Assembly (NCBI GenBank): GCA_023525715.1
Contig: CM042012.1
Location: 42,265,528 to 42,329,527 of the forward strand
Direction of reading: 5' to 3'
Origin: Cichorium intybus
Taxonomy: Eukaryota > Streptophyta > Magnoliopsida > Asterales > Asteraceae
DNA length: 64,000 nucleotides
Both the position numbers and the translations under genes were made by a program. Shown in pieces: positions 1-10,865 of this stretch (position 1 is its first letter; each line of letters begins with the position of its first letter). The notes below the pieces were generated by a model, which was given only the letters and a program-made list of their open reading frames with translations, ran no database searches and was not told the DNA's origin.

Positions 1-2749
1 ATTCCATTAATTCCAATACATCCATCTTCGGAACTGTGGGTTTTTCCACAACTTGAATTTGTTTGTAGTTTCGATTAATGTAAATGTGATCGTCGTTCTT
101 GAGATTTAGTAAATGTGACATGTTTTTGGGTACTTTCTCCTTTTCAAAACAAAGACGATTATATACGTTGTGGCCGTATAGTTCTTGTTTCCTTATATTT
201 ATTTTTACTTCCATTTTCTCATTCATTTCATTCTCGACCATTTTGGATGATGGGAAAAATCCTTCATTTGTAACTGTGGAGTTATCCTTTTCAAGAAGTT
301 TTTGCAATTCATTATCAATTAAGGATAATCCACCGGGTTTTACAAAAATTGAGTTTTTGAAGTAAGAGACCTTAGGATAGATACATGCCAAATGGACTAG
401 CCTTTTTGAATTATCCTTGAGATATTGATCGTAAGAGACAGATTCATCTGTGATTTGAAGTTTAAAATTTGAAGTTTCTTTGGTTTCAAGAATTTTTGAT
501 TCACAATTCATTTTTGTTTTTCCTTTGTCCACCGAAGACATTTGTGAGATTTCTTCGGAGGTCGATTCGGATATGGAGGATGACTTTAACAAAATCAAAG
601 AGGAACAATCAATCTCCTCCATGTCCGAGTCACTTTCAGAATCCTTTTCAGATAAGTTATTGGCAATTTCTTTTTCTTCTGTTTCAATTTGAGGTACAGC
701 CTTATTCAGGATTGGAATTTCTTGAGGCAATATTTTCAACAATTTATCAGCAGTTAGATGTTTTTCCACAGATATCAGGCCATGTTTATATGATGGATTA
801 GTAACTTCGGAGCCTGATACTATAGATTCGCATTCATAAGATATACTATCGACTTCCTGTAATTTAAACTCAATAAAAGGCAATAGTTGTCTATGCTGGA
901 CATTACAAACATCGGCTGAATGATAAATTCTTGTAATATGCGCATATAATCGTTTGGCTGTTTCACAAAATATGTTTCTCTGTCTTAAGATTATATCATG
1001 ATTGTTTAAAAAATTTTCTCTATTTTCTTCTAACAAGGAGATTCTAAGATTAGATTTCTCTAATGCTAGCTTCAGGTTCTCTACTCTCCCCCTTAAGCTT
1101 AGAAGCTCCTGCTCACTGAGTATTTCCCTATTTTTAGCATCAATGAGTAATTTATGCATGACAGAACAATCACGAGTTATTTCACTTATAATGGGAGCAA
1201 ATTGAGAAGTAGGAATTTTAAAAGATGAAATAAGTTTTGATACCTGTTCTGGGATTGTCAAACGGTTGTCATTTGCCATCAAGCACACTTCCTCATCATC
1301 ATCATCAGAAGAGTCTTCAAACCAAGTCTTCGGAGTATTAGCAGCAGTTATTTTCAATCCCTCCGAAGTCACAAAGCCAAGACCCGCAGTCGCTTCAATC
1401 TCCATCAGTTTCTCTTCATTCAACTTTTCCGAAGTGTATTGTAGAAAGCTCTTATCGACATCATAGGCCATGAAAGCACTATGAGATGGGTTTCTCACTT
1501 CGTCATCATCTGAATCCGAAGACCAAACTTGATATGATCCTTGACGATCATCAGCAGCCATTAAGGCTAGGTCTTTGGTCCTTACTCTAACTTCCTCCAT
1601 TTTTCTTGCGTAATAAGCTTCGTCCTTTACTTGTGGTTTCTTTTCGTTTTGCTTCCGAAGCATGGAGTCTTTTGCAAAATGATTCTTGCCATGACAATAA
1701 TTGCAATCATAACCAGAATCACCTGAGATTTTCTTCTCTTCGGACTTCTCTTTGGATAACTCCGAAGCCGGTTTTTCAGATGGCTTCGGGGTTGACAGTT
1801 TCAAGTTATCCTCCTTTGGAGTGTACATTTCAGGTTTGGGCTTGGAGTTGAAGTTTGATTTGTTAAAGTTTTTCACAAATGGCTTTCCAGAATTGTTTTT
1901 GAGGAATGGTTTCTTGAATCTTCGATTGTTGGCGGCATAGAGAGCAACAATATCTCCATTATCATCTACCATGTAGGCAGCAATGTCTTCATCACTTGAT
2001 TCGAACTCTTCTTTTGACACGAGAGCTAGTGGTCCAGAACTAGCCATTTCACTTCTTTGACCTACCACATCGGGTTCATGTGATTTTAATAGATTGTATA
2101 GGGCAGCCAGCTTGTATTTCTCAATATTCTCATAGGATTTGACCATGAGCATGATTGGTCTCCATTCCTTGCGAAGACTGTAGAGAAATTTGATATTTAT
2201 CTCTTGTTGGCTTCTTGTTTCCCCATACTTATCGAGTGTGTAAATCATGTTTCTCAAACGTTAATAACAGGCTTCTAAGGACTCATTTTCTTCTTGCTTG
2301 AAGTTCTCGAAGTCTGCAAGGATTTCTTGAACTTTGCTAGTATGAAGGATTTTATCTCCTCCGAAACGAAGTTCGAGATTGTCCCACATCTCTTTTGCAG
2401 ATTTTGCATCAGCAATGTGGTGGCTGACATCGGGGCCCAAGCCACTTCTCAGTTCGCGCATGGCCCTCTCGTCGTTTTCAAGCTTCTTCATATCTGCAGC
2501 ATTAAGAACAATAGCTTCTTCTCCGTCAGGAACAACGAATCGACCAGCAATGTCTATGTGTGGACCTTCAGTCACAGACCTCCATAGATCTTTGTCCAGT
2601 CCTATAAGGTAATCCTTCATTCGACCAGCCCAATAATCATAGTAAGAAGTTACTAGAACAGGGGCCTTCGTTGCTGAACCGATGAGGTTTGCATAGTTAA
2701 GCATATTGGCATAAGTTGCTGTGGAATCAGTCATCTTGATGTATTTCAA
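1..2749 (-). pseudogene. Copia Gag polyprotein with one in-frame stop
   Basis: Capsid-like nucleic-acid-binding protein that would package the element RNA. The N-terminal 162 residues (from 2749) include the retrotransposon Gag signature around 'AKEMWDNLELRFGGDK'. A TAA codon at 2263-2261 interrupts the frame just after 'ESLEACY'; beyond it the same frame looks open to the left edge in every line I translated, about 750 further codons. A zinc knuckle near 1700-1660 reads C-x2-C-x4-H-x4-S, so its last Cys has become Ser. The following several hundred residues are acidic and Ser-rich, consistent with the extended Gag of SIRE-type elements. The start may be the Met at 2749 or the Met five residues further on. 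Because there is a single stop and no obvious frameshift, decay looks recent. Confidence 0.7.
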
Positions 2750-2880
2750 AAGGATCTTTTCAGTAAAAACGGGTGGTAGAGATTTGCAACAATTGCGGAA
2801 GACTAAATCTGATAATCGATTCAGATTTAGAGCTGAAGCAAACGAATTCGAACTCTATCAACAGGTTTTTGAGCTGACCC

Positions 2881-2892
2881 GCTCTGATACCA
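2881..2892 (-). other. Primer-binding site for initiator Met-tRNA
   Basis: Minus-strand TGGTATCAGAGC, the standard plant LTR-retrotransposon primer site, two bases downstream of the LTR. It fixes the orientation of the element as minus. Confidence 0.85.
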
Positions 2893-2894
2893 CT

Positions 2895-3402
2895 TGTTGG
2901 GTGTTGAAATATGAGAATAGATGAACTAATATAGATATGGAATCAATCACACAATCAATCACACAATGATAATGCAACAGAGCTTAATTAAACAATAAGA
3001 TATGAATAACATGTGCCGAATGATTCGATTAGAACTTTGGTTTTACAGTTGGGTTTTCTATCTTGGAGATATACAATTCTCGTAAACTAATCTTGTAATC
3101 TCTCATTTGACACGGTATGGTATCACTGATATTTATACTGAATCAGTGATACCAATAGTACACCTTTTACAGAGAATATCCTATCAGTGTACTAGCCAAT
3201 AGGATAGAAGATTCATGCAACACGTATTGTACTATACGCGTGCACACAAAAGACAAGAGGACAGGCTGTGAAGTCTTCGGATCTTTTATGCATAGCACTT
3301 CGGAGTCTTTAGACTTCGGTGTCTCCTCTTGTTTATTCATTTCGGGGTTTCTTATGGTTAGGACTTCGGATATATCTCACTTCATTACAAATGATCTCAA
3401 CA
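2895..3402 (-). repeat. 5' LTR of the SIRE-like element
   Basis: About 508 bp, bounded on the minus strand by TGTTGAGATC at the start and ACACCCAACA at the end. Two nucleotides separate it from the primer-binding site. The partner LTR is outside the window, so LTR identity and target duplication cannot be checked; bases 3403-3407 (AAAGG) are the candidate duplication. Confidence 0.7.
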
Positions 3403-4677
3403 AAAGGGTTAGGGATTCTATTTTACATTTACGAAAAAGTTAGCGAGGGATTACAGGTGGATCAACGACGGATTTGAGAAAAAATATCGACTGAAATAGT
3501 CCCTCTCTAATCCGTCGCTACTAAAGACATATAGAGAGGGTTTCAGCGACATAATCAAACAATAATTTCCTCCAACCTCGTGAATAGCATGATCGCTTGC
3601 TAAAACGGTAACCATCCATCGCCAATCTCTCGATGCAATTGGCGCTACAATCCCCTTAAATCAGCGACATTTCGCTCCCAGTATGTTAACCTAATTTCAC
3701 CCCTGAAGTTAACAACAAGAACACCATGACTGATCGTCCACAAGGTACCAAGGTCGGCAGCCTCCAAGTTTGTAGACCTAACTCTAAAATGCTTCATTCT
3801 CCTTCGACATTTCTGGTCTCCCTCTCTACCATCACTTCCCCTCTTCGATTTTGATATCAGCTGGTGTGTTAATTTGTTCCTCTCCTTCTCTATCTACCAT
3901 GTATTAGCTAGGTATTTTGATTGGTAGTTTTGTTATTCAATTAGGGTGCTAATGACGGTGGAAATTAAGATCCACTGATGAGACAATTAAAATCTATCAC
4001 TTTGTTTCTATAGCTATACCCAATGAGAAAGTAGTTATTGGGTTCTAATGATGCTCACGATCGATGTTCCTTTCTCTGCTTATGTTTCCGGTGGTATCAA
4101 ATTTATAGGTAATTGACAAAGGTATGTGTTTGATCTTGCTGGTATATCACTATTTCATGTTATTTGTAGAATGTTGAAATAAAAAGTCTAATGTTGAACT
4201 TATTTATACTTATTTAATGGCACGCTGCTATGCGATGTAGTAGTTCACAAAGACGCACCAAAGACGCACCTGAGATTGATGCACTTGCTGATGCCAAACT
4301 AAGTTGGATGCACCCTCAATAATAGGTGGTATTTCAGAGATTCGGACTCCTTTTGGAAAACGTAAGCTGACCTATACAGATCATACAGCCTCAGGTTGCT
4401 GCCTTCAAATACGTTGAAAGACTACATCATCAAAATTGTTCTTCCCTTCTATGGATACATGTCAAGAAATTACATCTCAAGAAAGGATATTACAAATGTT
4501 TAACCATCATTGTCAACCACTGACAGATTGTAATGGACGAATAAAAATCCCTTTAATAGTTTTGAGATTTTTCTTATTTTCATTCAGGCAACAGTACTCA
4601 TACAAGTGACAACCAAACTGGAGACCCGGACCATGGGAATACTTATGAAGCCATTGGCTTTATAAAGAAGTGCTTAC
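3403..4677. other. CACTA interior, no recognisable gene
   Basis: CACTA subterminal repeats are visible up to about 3660. The remainder is AT-rich with no reading frame I can assign. Confidence 0.4.
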
Positions 4678-4684
4678 GTGGAAC

Positions 4685-5111
4685 CATGGTTCTAAATAAC
4701 GCGCCATGGCGGCGCCAAGGCGTGCCATGGCGTCAAGTTGCGAGGTAGCCGTCCCGAAAACATCCAAAGCGTCTTTGTGAGGCGTGACGCATGCCAAGGC
4801 GAGCCATGACGTGTTATGGCGCGAGTTTTTGCTGTTTGAGGCCCGTTGTTTCTTATTTTTCTTGTATTTCTTGATTGGACACAAAACATTTGAGTTTTTG
4901 TTAACTTTTTGTTATTAATTATTGATAAAACACTTCTAAAAACCTGATATGTACCGATATAAATCTATATTTATATATAATCTAAATTTACATTCATATA
5001 AAATTGTTGTCTTACATCACACCTTGAAAAACGTCATGGCTCGCCAAGGCTCATAAAACTTAAGGGTTGACATTGCCGCCACGTCACGCCTCACACCATT
5101 TAGAACCTTGG
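4685..5111. mobile_element. 427-bp MITE with GCCATGGC-rich arms
   Basis: Terminal inverted repeats CATGGTTCTAAAT (left) and ATTTAGAACCTTGG (right) are flanked by a perfect 7-bp duplication GTGGAAC at 4678-4684 and 5112-5118. Both arms carry many GCC(A/G)(T/A)GGC motifs and are GC-rich against an AT-rich centre. There is no coding capacity. Superfamily not certain; hAT-like or Mutator-like. Confidence 0.7.
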
Positions 5112-5118
5112 GTGGAAC

Positions 5119-5537
5119 ACAAGATGATTCACTCCTTTTCTGCGGACCAGTAACTACAGCAGCTATAAAACGGCTCCAAGAAGTTATTGGGATTTCCATT
5201 CCATCAATTTTAAGAGAGAAATTACTAAACTCTTGTGTAACCGGCGAATAAAGATGGGTAGTTTTGTTGGTCCTTATGAACACCATTCCAATCTCCTCTC
5301 CTGGAGACAAACCTTACAAAAGTAATAGAGATTGGTTTAGATACGGAGGGACCGATCGACTTGTAGCAATGCCTTGTACAAGCTAAAAGATTCTACCCTT
5401 TCGACATGCGGATGTGGAACTGTAAACTACGTCAATTCCTTTGATGAAAAGGTATATGTGTTTGTGTATCTAATTTGTTGAAAACTAAATTGTTAATTAA
5501 ACTGAATCTTAGAAATTTAGTTGTCATAAATTGTAGG
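5119..5537. other. CACTA interior between two inserts
   Basis: A 97-codon minus-strand frame (5017-5310) crosses the MITE boundary, which argues that it is fortuitous. No assignable gene. Confidence 0.4.
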
Positions 5538-5545
5538 ACACGTTG

Positions 5546-6245
5546 TAGGGGTGAGCAAAAACCAAACCGCAACAAAAAATAACGGAAAAAAAACCGCAAA
5601 AGCCGAAACCGAAAAACCGAAACCGAAGCAAAAACCGATGATGTGGTTTATATTTTTACAAAAACCGCAAAATTGCAGTGCGGTGCAGTTTTTACTTTTG
5701 GAAAAACCGCAAATAACCGAACCGCACCGATTACCATATATTAAATAATTATATAATATATATTATTTACTTATTGTTAAGTTTAAATATGACATTCTAC
5801 ATTAAATAAAAGAGTGAGTTTGAACGACAATTTCATTTTGTATTTTGATAGTGGCAATTCCATTTGTCATTTTCATCGACTGTAAGTTATAAACTTTAGT
5901 TGTTTCATGATTTACTATATTAAGTACAAATAAACAAATTAGTTATATTTTGTATTTTGATAGCGGCGATATACTAAATATATAGTAAAAATACTAAAAT
6001 TTTTATAAAAAATGTGTCGGTTTTGAACTTCTGCGGTTTTACAATCGCACCTTAGGAAAAAAAAACGCACACCACTATATTATGCGGTTAATAACCGAAA
6101 CCGCACCAAATAAAACCGCACCGCATGAAAAAACCGCAAAACCGCACCGCATTAGAAACCGTAAATTGTGGTTTAGGTTTTCAAAAACCGCATAATGCGG
6201 TTTGCGGTTCGGTTTTGACCAAAAACCGCACCATGCTCACCCCTA
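5546..6245. mobile_element. Non-autonomous hAT element with AACCGC subterminal repeats
   Basis: The 700-bp element begins TAGGGGTGAGCA and ends TGCTCACCCCTA, perfect terminal inverted repeats, and is flanked by a perfect 8-bp duplication ACACGTTG (5538-5545, 6246-6253). AACCGC/GCGGTT hexamers are packed into both subterminal regions, as in hAT elements where such hexamers bind transposase. No transposase is encoded. Confidence 0.85.
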
Positions 6246-6777
6246 ACACGTTGTACATTAGCCACATTGAAGAATGGAAGATGTCGGGACCCCACAGATT
6301 ATCCAACGAGTGAATGCAGCTTTAGCCTTCCAGGTCAAACAATACATTGGTGTTTTAGCTACAAGGTCTAATTATTACGTTGTTAAAGGGTGTAAAGTTT
6401 TAATTAAGAGTAAACTGCAAATTTGGTCCCTGTGGTTTGCTAAAAAGTGTGACTAAGGTCCAAAAAGTTTTGGACTTGCACCACTGGTTCAAAAACGGAA
6501 AAGTTTTGTGGTTTTCGTCCTTGAAAAAGTTGAAAGGTCTGTTTTACCCTTTTGCTTTTATTTTTACATTACTTTAACACTTTTTAAATAATTGAATAAC
6601 TAAAAAAAATAAGAAATAACCCAACCCCCACCGTACCCATATCTCTCCCTCTCACGCTCTCTCTCCCTCCCTCGTCTCCAAGAAAGAATTGACCCCCACT
6701 CTCAGCATCCATCCCTCCGATCCCATCTCATTTTACAAAAACACAAGAAAATTTTGGGATATGTCGGATTCTTGAAA

Positions 6778-7176
6778 ATGGGGAGTTTAACAGTCGAGAA
6801 TGTGCACGAAAACGGTGTGGCTTCTAAGTTTTGTGTGAAGGGTGATCCGTTGAATTGGGGGGTGGCAGCGGAGGCGTTGAGGGGGGAGCCACCTTGATGA
6901 GGTGAAATGGATGGTGGCGGAGTTTAGGAATCCAATGGTGAAACTGGGTGGGGAGACGCTGACAGTGTCACAGGTTGCGGGGATTGCGGCCAACGATAAC
7001 GCGGTGGTGAAGGTGAAGCTATCGGAGGCGGCGAGGGCTAGAGTGAAGGCGAGTAGTGATTGGGTTATGGAAAGCATATATAAAGGCACCGACAGCTACG
7101 GTGTGACCACCGGATTCGGAGATACATCTCACCGGAGGACGAAGCAAGGTGGCGCTCTTTAAAAGGAGCTCATCAG
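6778..7176 (+). pseudogene. PAL: Phenylalanine ammonia-lyase, exon-1 fragment
   Basis: PAL converts phenylalanine to trans-cinnamate at the entry of phenylpropanoid metabolism. The fragment begins with an ATG at 6778 and contains the PAL hallmarks LNWGVAAEAL, VKLGGETLTVSQVA, SDWVMESIYKGTDSYGVT and TSHRRTKQGGAL. It ends at CTCATCAG followed by GTAATT, which matches the conserved PAL exon-1 donor inside an Arg codon, so exon 1 and the start of the intron were captured as genomic DNA. The MIO-forming Ala-Ser-Gly lies downstream and is absent. Two lesions are visible: one extra G in a G-run near 6880 shifts the frame and creates stops, and a TAA at 7160-7162 stands where Gln is usual before KELIR. 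The canonical GFGATSH reads GFGDTSH. It cannot encode an enzyme; it might be transcribed as a chimeric or antisense RNA. Confidence 0.9.
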
Positions 7177-7682
7177 GTAATTATGCCCCCAATTTTCGTT
7201 TGCAGACTCTTGTAATTTCTACTGGGAAAGTGGGAGTTGCAGACTCTTGTAATTGCTATGGAAGTCAACCGGGTGGAACAACAACAATCCGTGCAATAGC
7301 AAGAAGCATTTAAATGTAGAGAAGCATTCACAAGGTTACTGCACAGTTCCTGTTCTTCGAATCTTGATACCCACATACAATCAAATTCAAGAAAAGGCAT
7401 CTCTATTCATCGTTTTTGTTTTATACATGGTGTAATAGATCGATTCTAATGCAGGAGTGTTGCTTGGTATTTTTGGTTCTTTGTTGCTTGGTAATTTCTG
7501 TCTCTTTTGATTTTTCTTTCATTTGATTTGGGCGATGGATTCGGTTTTTGGTTTATTTGATTTAAACTATGGATAAATTATAGTTAAAATCACAACTTTG
7601 ATTTGGGTTTTTGCAATTTTGGGTTTCTAGCTTTCTGAGATTTTCGATCATGTGAGTTTTGTTACAGGAGGTTAAGAACTAA

Positions 7683-7687
<5 letters not shown>

Positions 7688-7727
<40 letters not shown>
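7688..7727. repeat. (GA)n microsatellite
   Basis: About 20 GA units inside the Pack-MULE, between its PAL cargo and its right TIR. Confidence 0.95.
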
Positions 7728-7729
<2 letters not shown>

Positions 7730-8451
7730 ATGGGTGGGGGATGGGAGGGGGTAGGGTGGGTTTTTTATTAATAAAAGTTTTAAAAGGAATATAAAAAATA
7801 AATAAAATAATTCGAAAGGGTATTATTGTCTTTTTATGTTTGACAGGGACCAAAACCACAAAACGTTATGCTTATTGGACGACTGATGCAAGTCCAAAAC
7901 TTTTTGGACCTTAGTCACACTTTTTAGCAAACTACAGGGACCAAATTTGCAGTTTACTCTTTAATTAATGAGCTAATTAATATAAGGAAATGTAACTCTT
8001 GAAGAACAAATAGAATCACTTGAAAGAAACTATGATTTTTTTTATTATTGAAATGTAATTATTAACGGGAAATTCTAAATTTTTGGCTATGGTTTTTGTT
8101 GTTTGTGACAAACTAGTGATGAGAATATTGGAAACGCAAAATCGTTTTTGTGACTGATCAGTGACGGAAAATGGGAATCTGAAAAACGGTACTTTGCCAC
8201 GGAATACCGATGGATTTATCGGTCGCTAAATTGATCGCATATGTTCTAATTGAGCTAAAGTAGTGGCCTTTGCGAGGGATATATCATTGCTACATCCGTC
8301 GCTAACCCAAAAAGTGTCCATCGCTAATTCGTCGCACTCCAAAAGCAGTCCGTCGCTAAATTCCTTGCTAACAATCTAGACAACTAGTTTTTTTTTTTTT
8401 TTTTTCTATCAATGGGTTCCGTCGCTGATGCCCAGTTTCTAGTAGTGTATG

Positions 8452-8651
8452 CTAGAGCGCAGAATATGCTACAGCCCCAAATATGCTACAGCCCAAAATT
8501 TCAAATACCCGGTCCGGTCCCTAGCCCAACATCCACCAGCGCAAGCCATTTTGGTTCTACCCGGTCCGGAACCGAAAAAACCGGGACCGGGAACGACAAA
8601 AACCCGAACCGATTATGCAACGGTCCGAGTCCGGACCGGATCTCATCCCTA
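8452..8651 (+). mobile_element. hAT element 3'-end remnant beside CLE-A
   Basis: Rich in CCGGTCCGG/GGTTCGG-type motifs and ending CTCATCCCTA, a hAT-like terminus (reverse complement TAGGGATGAG). Homologous remnants lie beside all four CLE genes. Confidence 0.6.
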
Positions 8652-9350
8652 CTTCTGACTTTCTAATATGTAACTTTCACTTTAACCCCTTTAAAGTTTT
8701 AATATACACAGCTACCCATCAACTTCATTTAAAATTTCAACAGCAACTACGATCTTTAATAACTACAATCTACAACCATTCATACCAAGTTAGGTAATCT
8801 GCGTTAAAAGTTCCCAAGTTTATGATTGCTTAATATTAAGAAATAACCACATTTCTAAACACCAGAAGATCCGTAGTACCACTTAGAATGAAGTGGTATT
8901 TTGGGGTTTCGAATTAAAGATTTACATCCTGATTACTTATAATAGTTATAATAATGCCATTTATTTATAAAACCACTTTTATACGATATGGGTATGACAA
9001 CTTTTTAATCCTATTTGTGACTCAAAATTCCATATCCATCTTACACATATACATACAGACGTGGCAATTGGGGGAGGGTATATATGAGGTTGGAGAGATG
9101 AATGTGAAAACGGATACAAAAAGGGACCCGACCCATATCCTCTCCCTACTCGTTTATCCGGCATGCGATCATACAAGATTAATTTAGCCAGAAAACATAC
9201 AACGATGGAGTCTAAGTACTAAATTTCCACTGATGAAAAAACATACAAACCGCAATCAGTACTTGATCTGTTCGAATCCTAGTTCTACTAAACAGATTAA
9301 AACAAAAGAATCAAATAATCCTACGTATAAACAAAAAGCTTTGTGGGTTT

Positions 9351-9605
9351 TTAGTTGTGAAGTGGATTTGGTCCACCGGGAACAAGCCGGCGGGAGACTG
9401 TGAAAGCATCTTGATTGTTGTCTAAATTCTTGAACGCCGGTTTGGTGTGAAAGTGTCTCTCAAACGTTGCAACAAAGTTGGCTCTTATTCTTTCTTCATT
9501 CTTTATGTTTGTTGACCGGTCAACGAGGTTCCTACAACTCGACATATCCACCATTGATAGAAGAACGATGGCAAGTATGATCGAACCAGAAACTTGAAGC
9601 TTCAT
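9351..9605 (-). CDS. CLE-family peptide hormone precursor, copy A
   Basis: An 84-residue secreted pre-propeptide. Residues 1-24 form a signal peptide (hydrophobic GSIILAIVLL core ending near SSC), followed by a variable propeptide and, at the extreme C-terminus, the 12-residue CLE motif RLVPGGPNPLHN (residues 73-84) preceded by Arg. CLE peptides are processed, Pro-hydroxylated and sensed by CLV1/BAM-type receptor kinases to control meristem and vascular cell fate (family knowledge). The motif most resembles Arabidopsis CLE9/CLE10 except that Ser-5 is Gly. The gene is intronless, as is common for CLE genes. A TATAAATAG box lies about 90 bp upstream of the ATG. Neighbours are transposon remnants only. 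The specific function of this copy is unknown. Confidence 0.9.
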   Translation of the reverse strand: MKLQVSGSIILAIVLLSMVDMSSCRNLVDRSTNIKNEERIRANFVATFERHFHTKPAFKNLDNNQDAFTVSRRLVPGGPNPLHN

Positions 9606-9692
9606 CTTTGAAGAAGGTCGACAGAAAAAAGATGAAAAGATATATGTAAAGGTTTAAGAAATCTGATTGTGGTTTTAGGTTGGTAGGCAAGT

Positions 9693-9701
9693 CTATTTAT
9701 A
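9693..9701 (-). promoter_or_regulatory. TATA box of CLE-A
   Basis: TATAAATAG on the minus strand, about 90 bp upstream of the start codon. The same motif at the same distance is present in all four CLE copies. Confidence 0.7.
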
Positions 9702-10178
9702 AGGAAATTTTCATATGTATAAATGGCAACATTAGAATTAGATTCAAATTAATACTTCGTAACCGTGTTGTTATCTACTTATCTCAAGTCATCTTGCATT
9801 TTTAGCCATATGTTAAGGCGGTGACATTGTTATTTTATGGTAATTAAGCATAAAAGTCGGACCTTAAAACCTCATCTTATACAGGTTCGTAAACAAACCC
9901 TCCTTATATTTATTTTCCGTTTCAACACAACAAAAAATACACTGAAAAAGAAAATTTTATATTTAAGAAATTTACTTAAAATAGATGTTTAAATAAATGG
10001 TCCCATAATAAATTTAAAAATATATTTTAATATGAAACTATTTAAAAAATACATGAAGTGTGTCCTTATTTCGATATTTAGGAGAATTTTTGGTCAAAAC
10101 TAAAAAAATATCCTGAGACATCTCTTATAATAGATTTTTTTAAAGTTGGTTGTATAGAATGATTCACTTAATTTCGAT
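9702..10178. other. CLE-A upstream region
   Basis: AT-rich promoter-proximal DNA shared with CLE-A' (42101-42668). Relative to A', about 85 bp are missing at the sequence ACAGGTTCGTAAAC near 9884. No gene. Confidence 0.6.
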
Positions 10179-10618
10179 ATGCAACGAACGATATCGTACT
10201 TAGAAAACGAAGCAGAAAGTTCACGAGTGCCGATACAACGAGGTGGTCCTTTCCGTAGACAACGTGAAGAAGGACACAATCGTCTATTTCAAGACTATTT
10301 TGTCGATGACGTCGTTTACGCATCTGAGTTCCGATGAAGGTGTAATGGGTTTTCGCCGATCAGAAATACACATCGGCGGTCCGACAATTAGGTTTTGATG
10401 TATGAGGCGACGTGTGGGATGAGTACCTACGAATGTTTGAAATAACGTCTTGGGGAACACTTTACAAGTTTGCGAAACTTATCATATTGGTTTACGGTAA
10501 ACGATATTTACGTAAGCCAACTATCAACGACATGCATCAACCGTATACGACACACAACACAGAAATAGGCATGGGTTACCAGGGATTTAAAGCGTTTTTT
10601 GTTATTTGTAATTTTTAG
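10179..10618 (+). pseudogene. PIF/Harbinger transposase fragment A
   Basis: Starts with ATGCAACGAACG and encodes the N-terminal region of a HARBI1/ALP1-like nuclease: RLFQDYF and YASEFR, then WDEYLRMFE, KFAKLII and GKRYLRKP. Compared with the A' copy it lost about 100 bp between two AAGGT pentamers near 10338, and it stops before the catalytic region. Non-functional. Confidence 0.75.
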
Positions 10619-10838
10619 TTCATATAATGTTTCTTATTTATTTTATGCCTTTTCATTTTTAAATTTAATGTTATGGTATTTTTAATTTAAATGTTACATT
10701 TAAAAAAATAACAAATCAAATGATATACAATGACATCGACACCCTATGTGGCGCCTACGTGGCACCCAATTCCTATGGGTTGGAAGGCACTCATATCCTT
10801 TAGCCTTAGGCTTTGAGGTGTGGCTGCGGCGGAGAACG

Positions 10839-10865
10839 CCCCCCCCCCCCCCCCCCCCCCCCCCC
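10839..10865. repeat. Poly(C) tract, 27 nt
   Basis: Uninterrupted run of 27 C. At the same place in block 2 there is a (CT)n tract (43348-43413). Confidence 0.9.

Larger units (their letters stand above)
1..3402 (-). mobile_element. SIRE-like Ty1/copia retrotransposon, 5' part
   Basis: On the minus strand an LTR (2895-3402) is followed by a primer-binding site for initiator Met-tRNA and a gag-type reading frame that leaves the window at base 1. Protease, integrase and reverse transcriptase would lie outside. A gag frame this long before any pol domain is characteristic of the SIRE/Maximus lineage, which is an inference. The element seems to sit inside the CACTA element to its right, whose left terminus is not visible. 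Confidence 0.7.
6408..7959 (+). mobile_element. Pack-MULE carrying a PAL gene fragment
   Basis: Terminal inverted repeats start GAGTAAACTGCAAATTTGG and are nearly perfect for about 70 bp, weaker to about 140 bp. A perfect 9-bp duplication TTTAATTAA flanks the element (6399-6407 and 7960-7968), the length typical of Mutator-like transposition. No transposase is present; the cargo is a phenylalanine ammonia-lyase exon plus about 700 bp of other sequence including a (GA)n tract. Of the first 33 TIR positions, 26 match the larger MULE beginning at 24805, so that family could have supplied transposase (inference). Confidence 0.88.
3403..8447. mobile_element. CACTA-type DNA transposon, right part, non-autonomous
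   Basis: The right terminus at 8436-8447 reads TTTCTAGTAGTG, the reverse complement of the canonical CACTA end CACTACTAGAAA. Short subterminal repeats of the type CCGTCGCTAA/TTAGCGACGG occur at both visible ends (about 3446-3660 and 8160-8440), as expected for transposase-binding sites. No transposase-like frame is seen between. The left terminus is missing at the junction with the SIRE LTR. Three other elements with their own target duplications lie inside. Confidence 0.6.

Noticed and set aside
4660..5310. Minus-strand frames across the 4685-5111 region
   Set aside because: They cross MITE boundaries and match no family.
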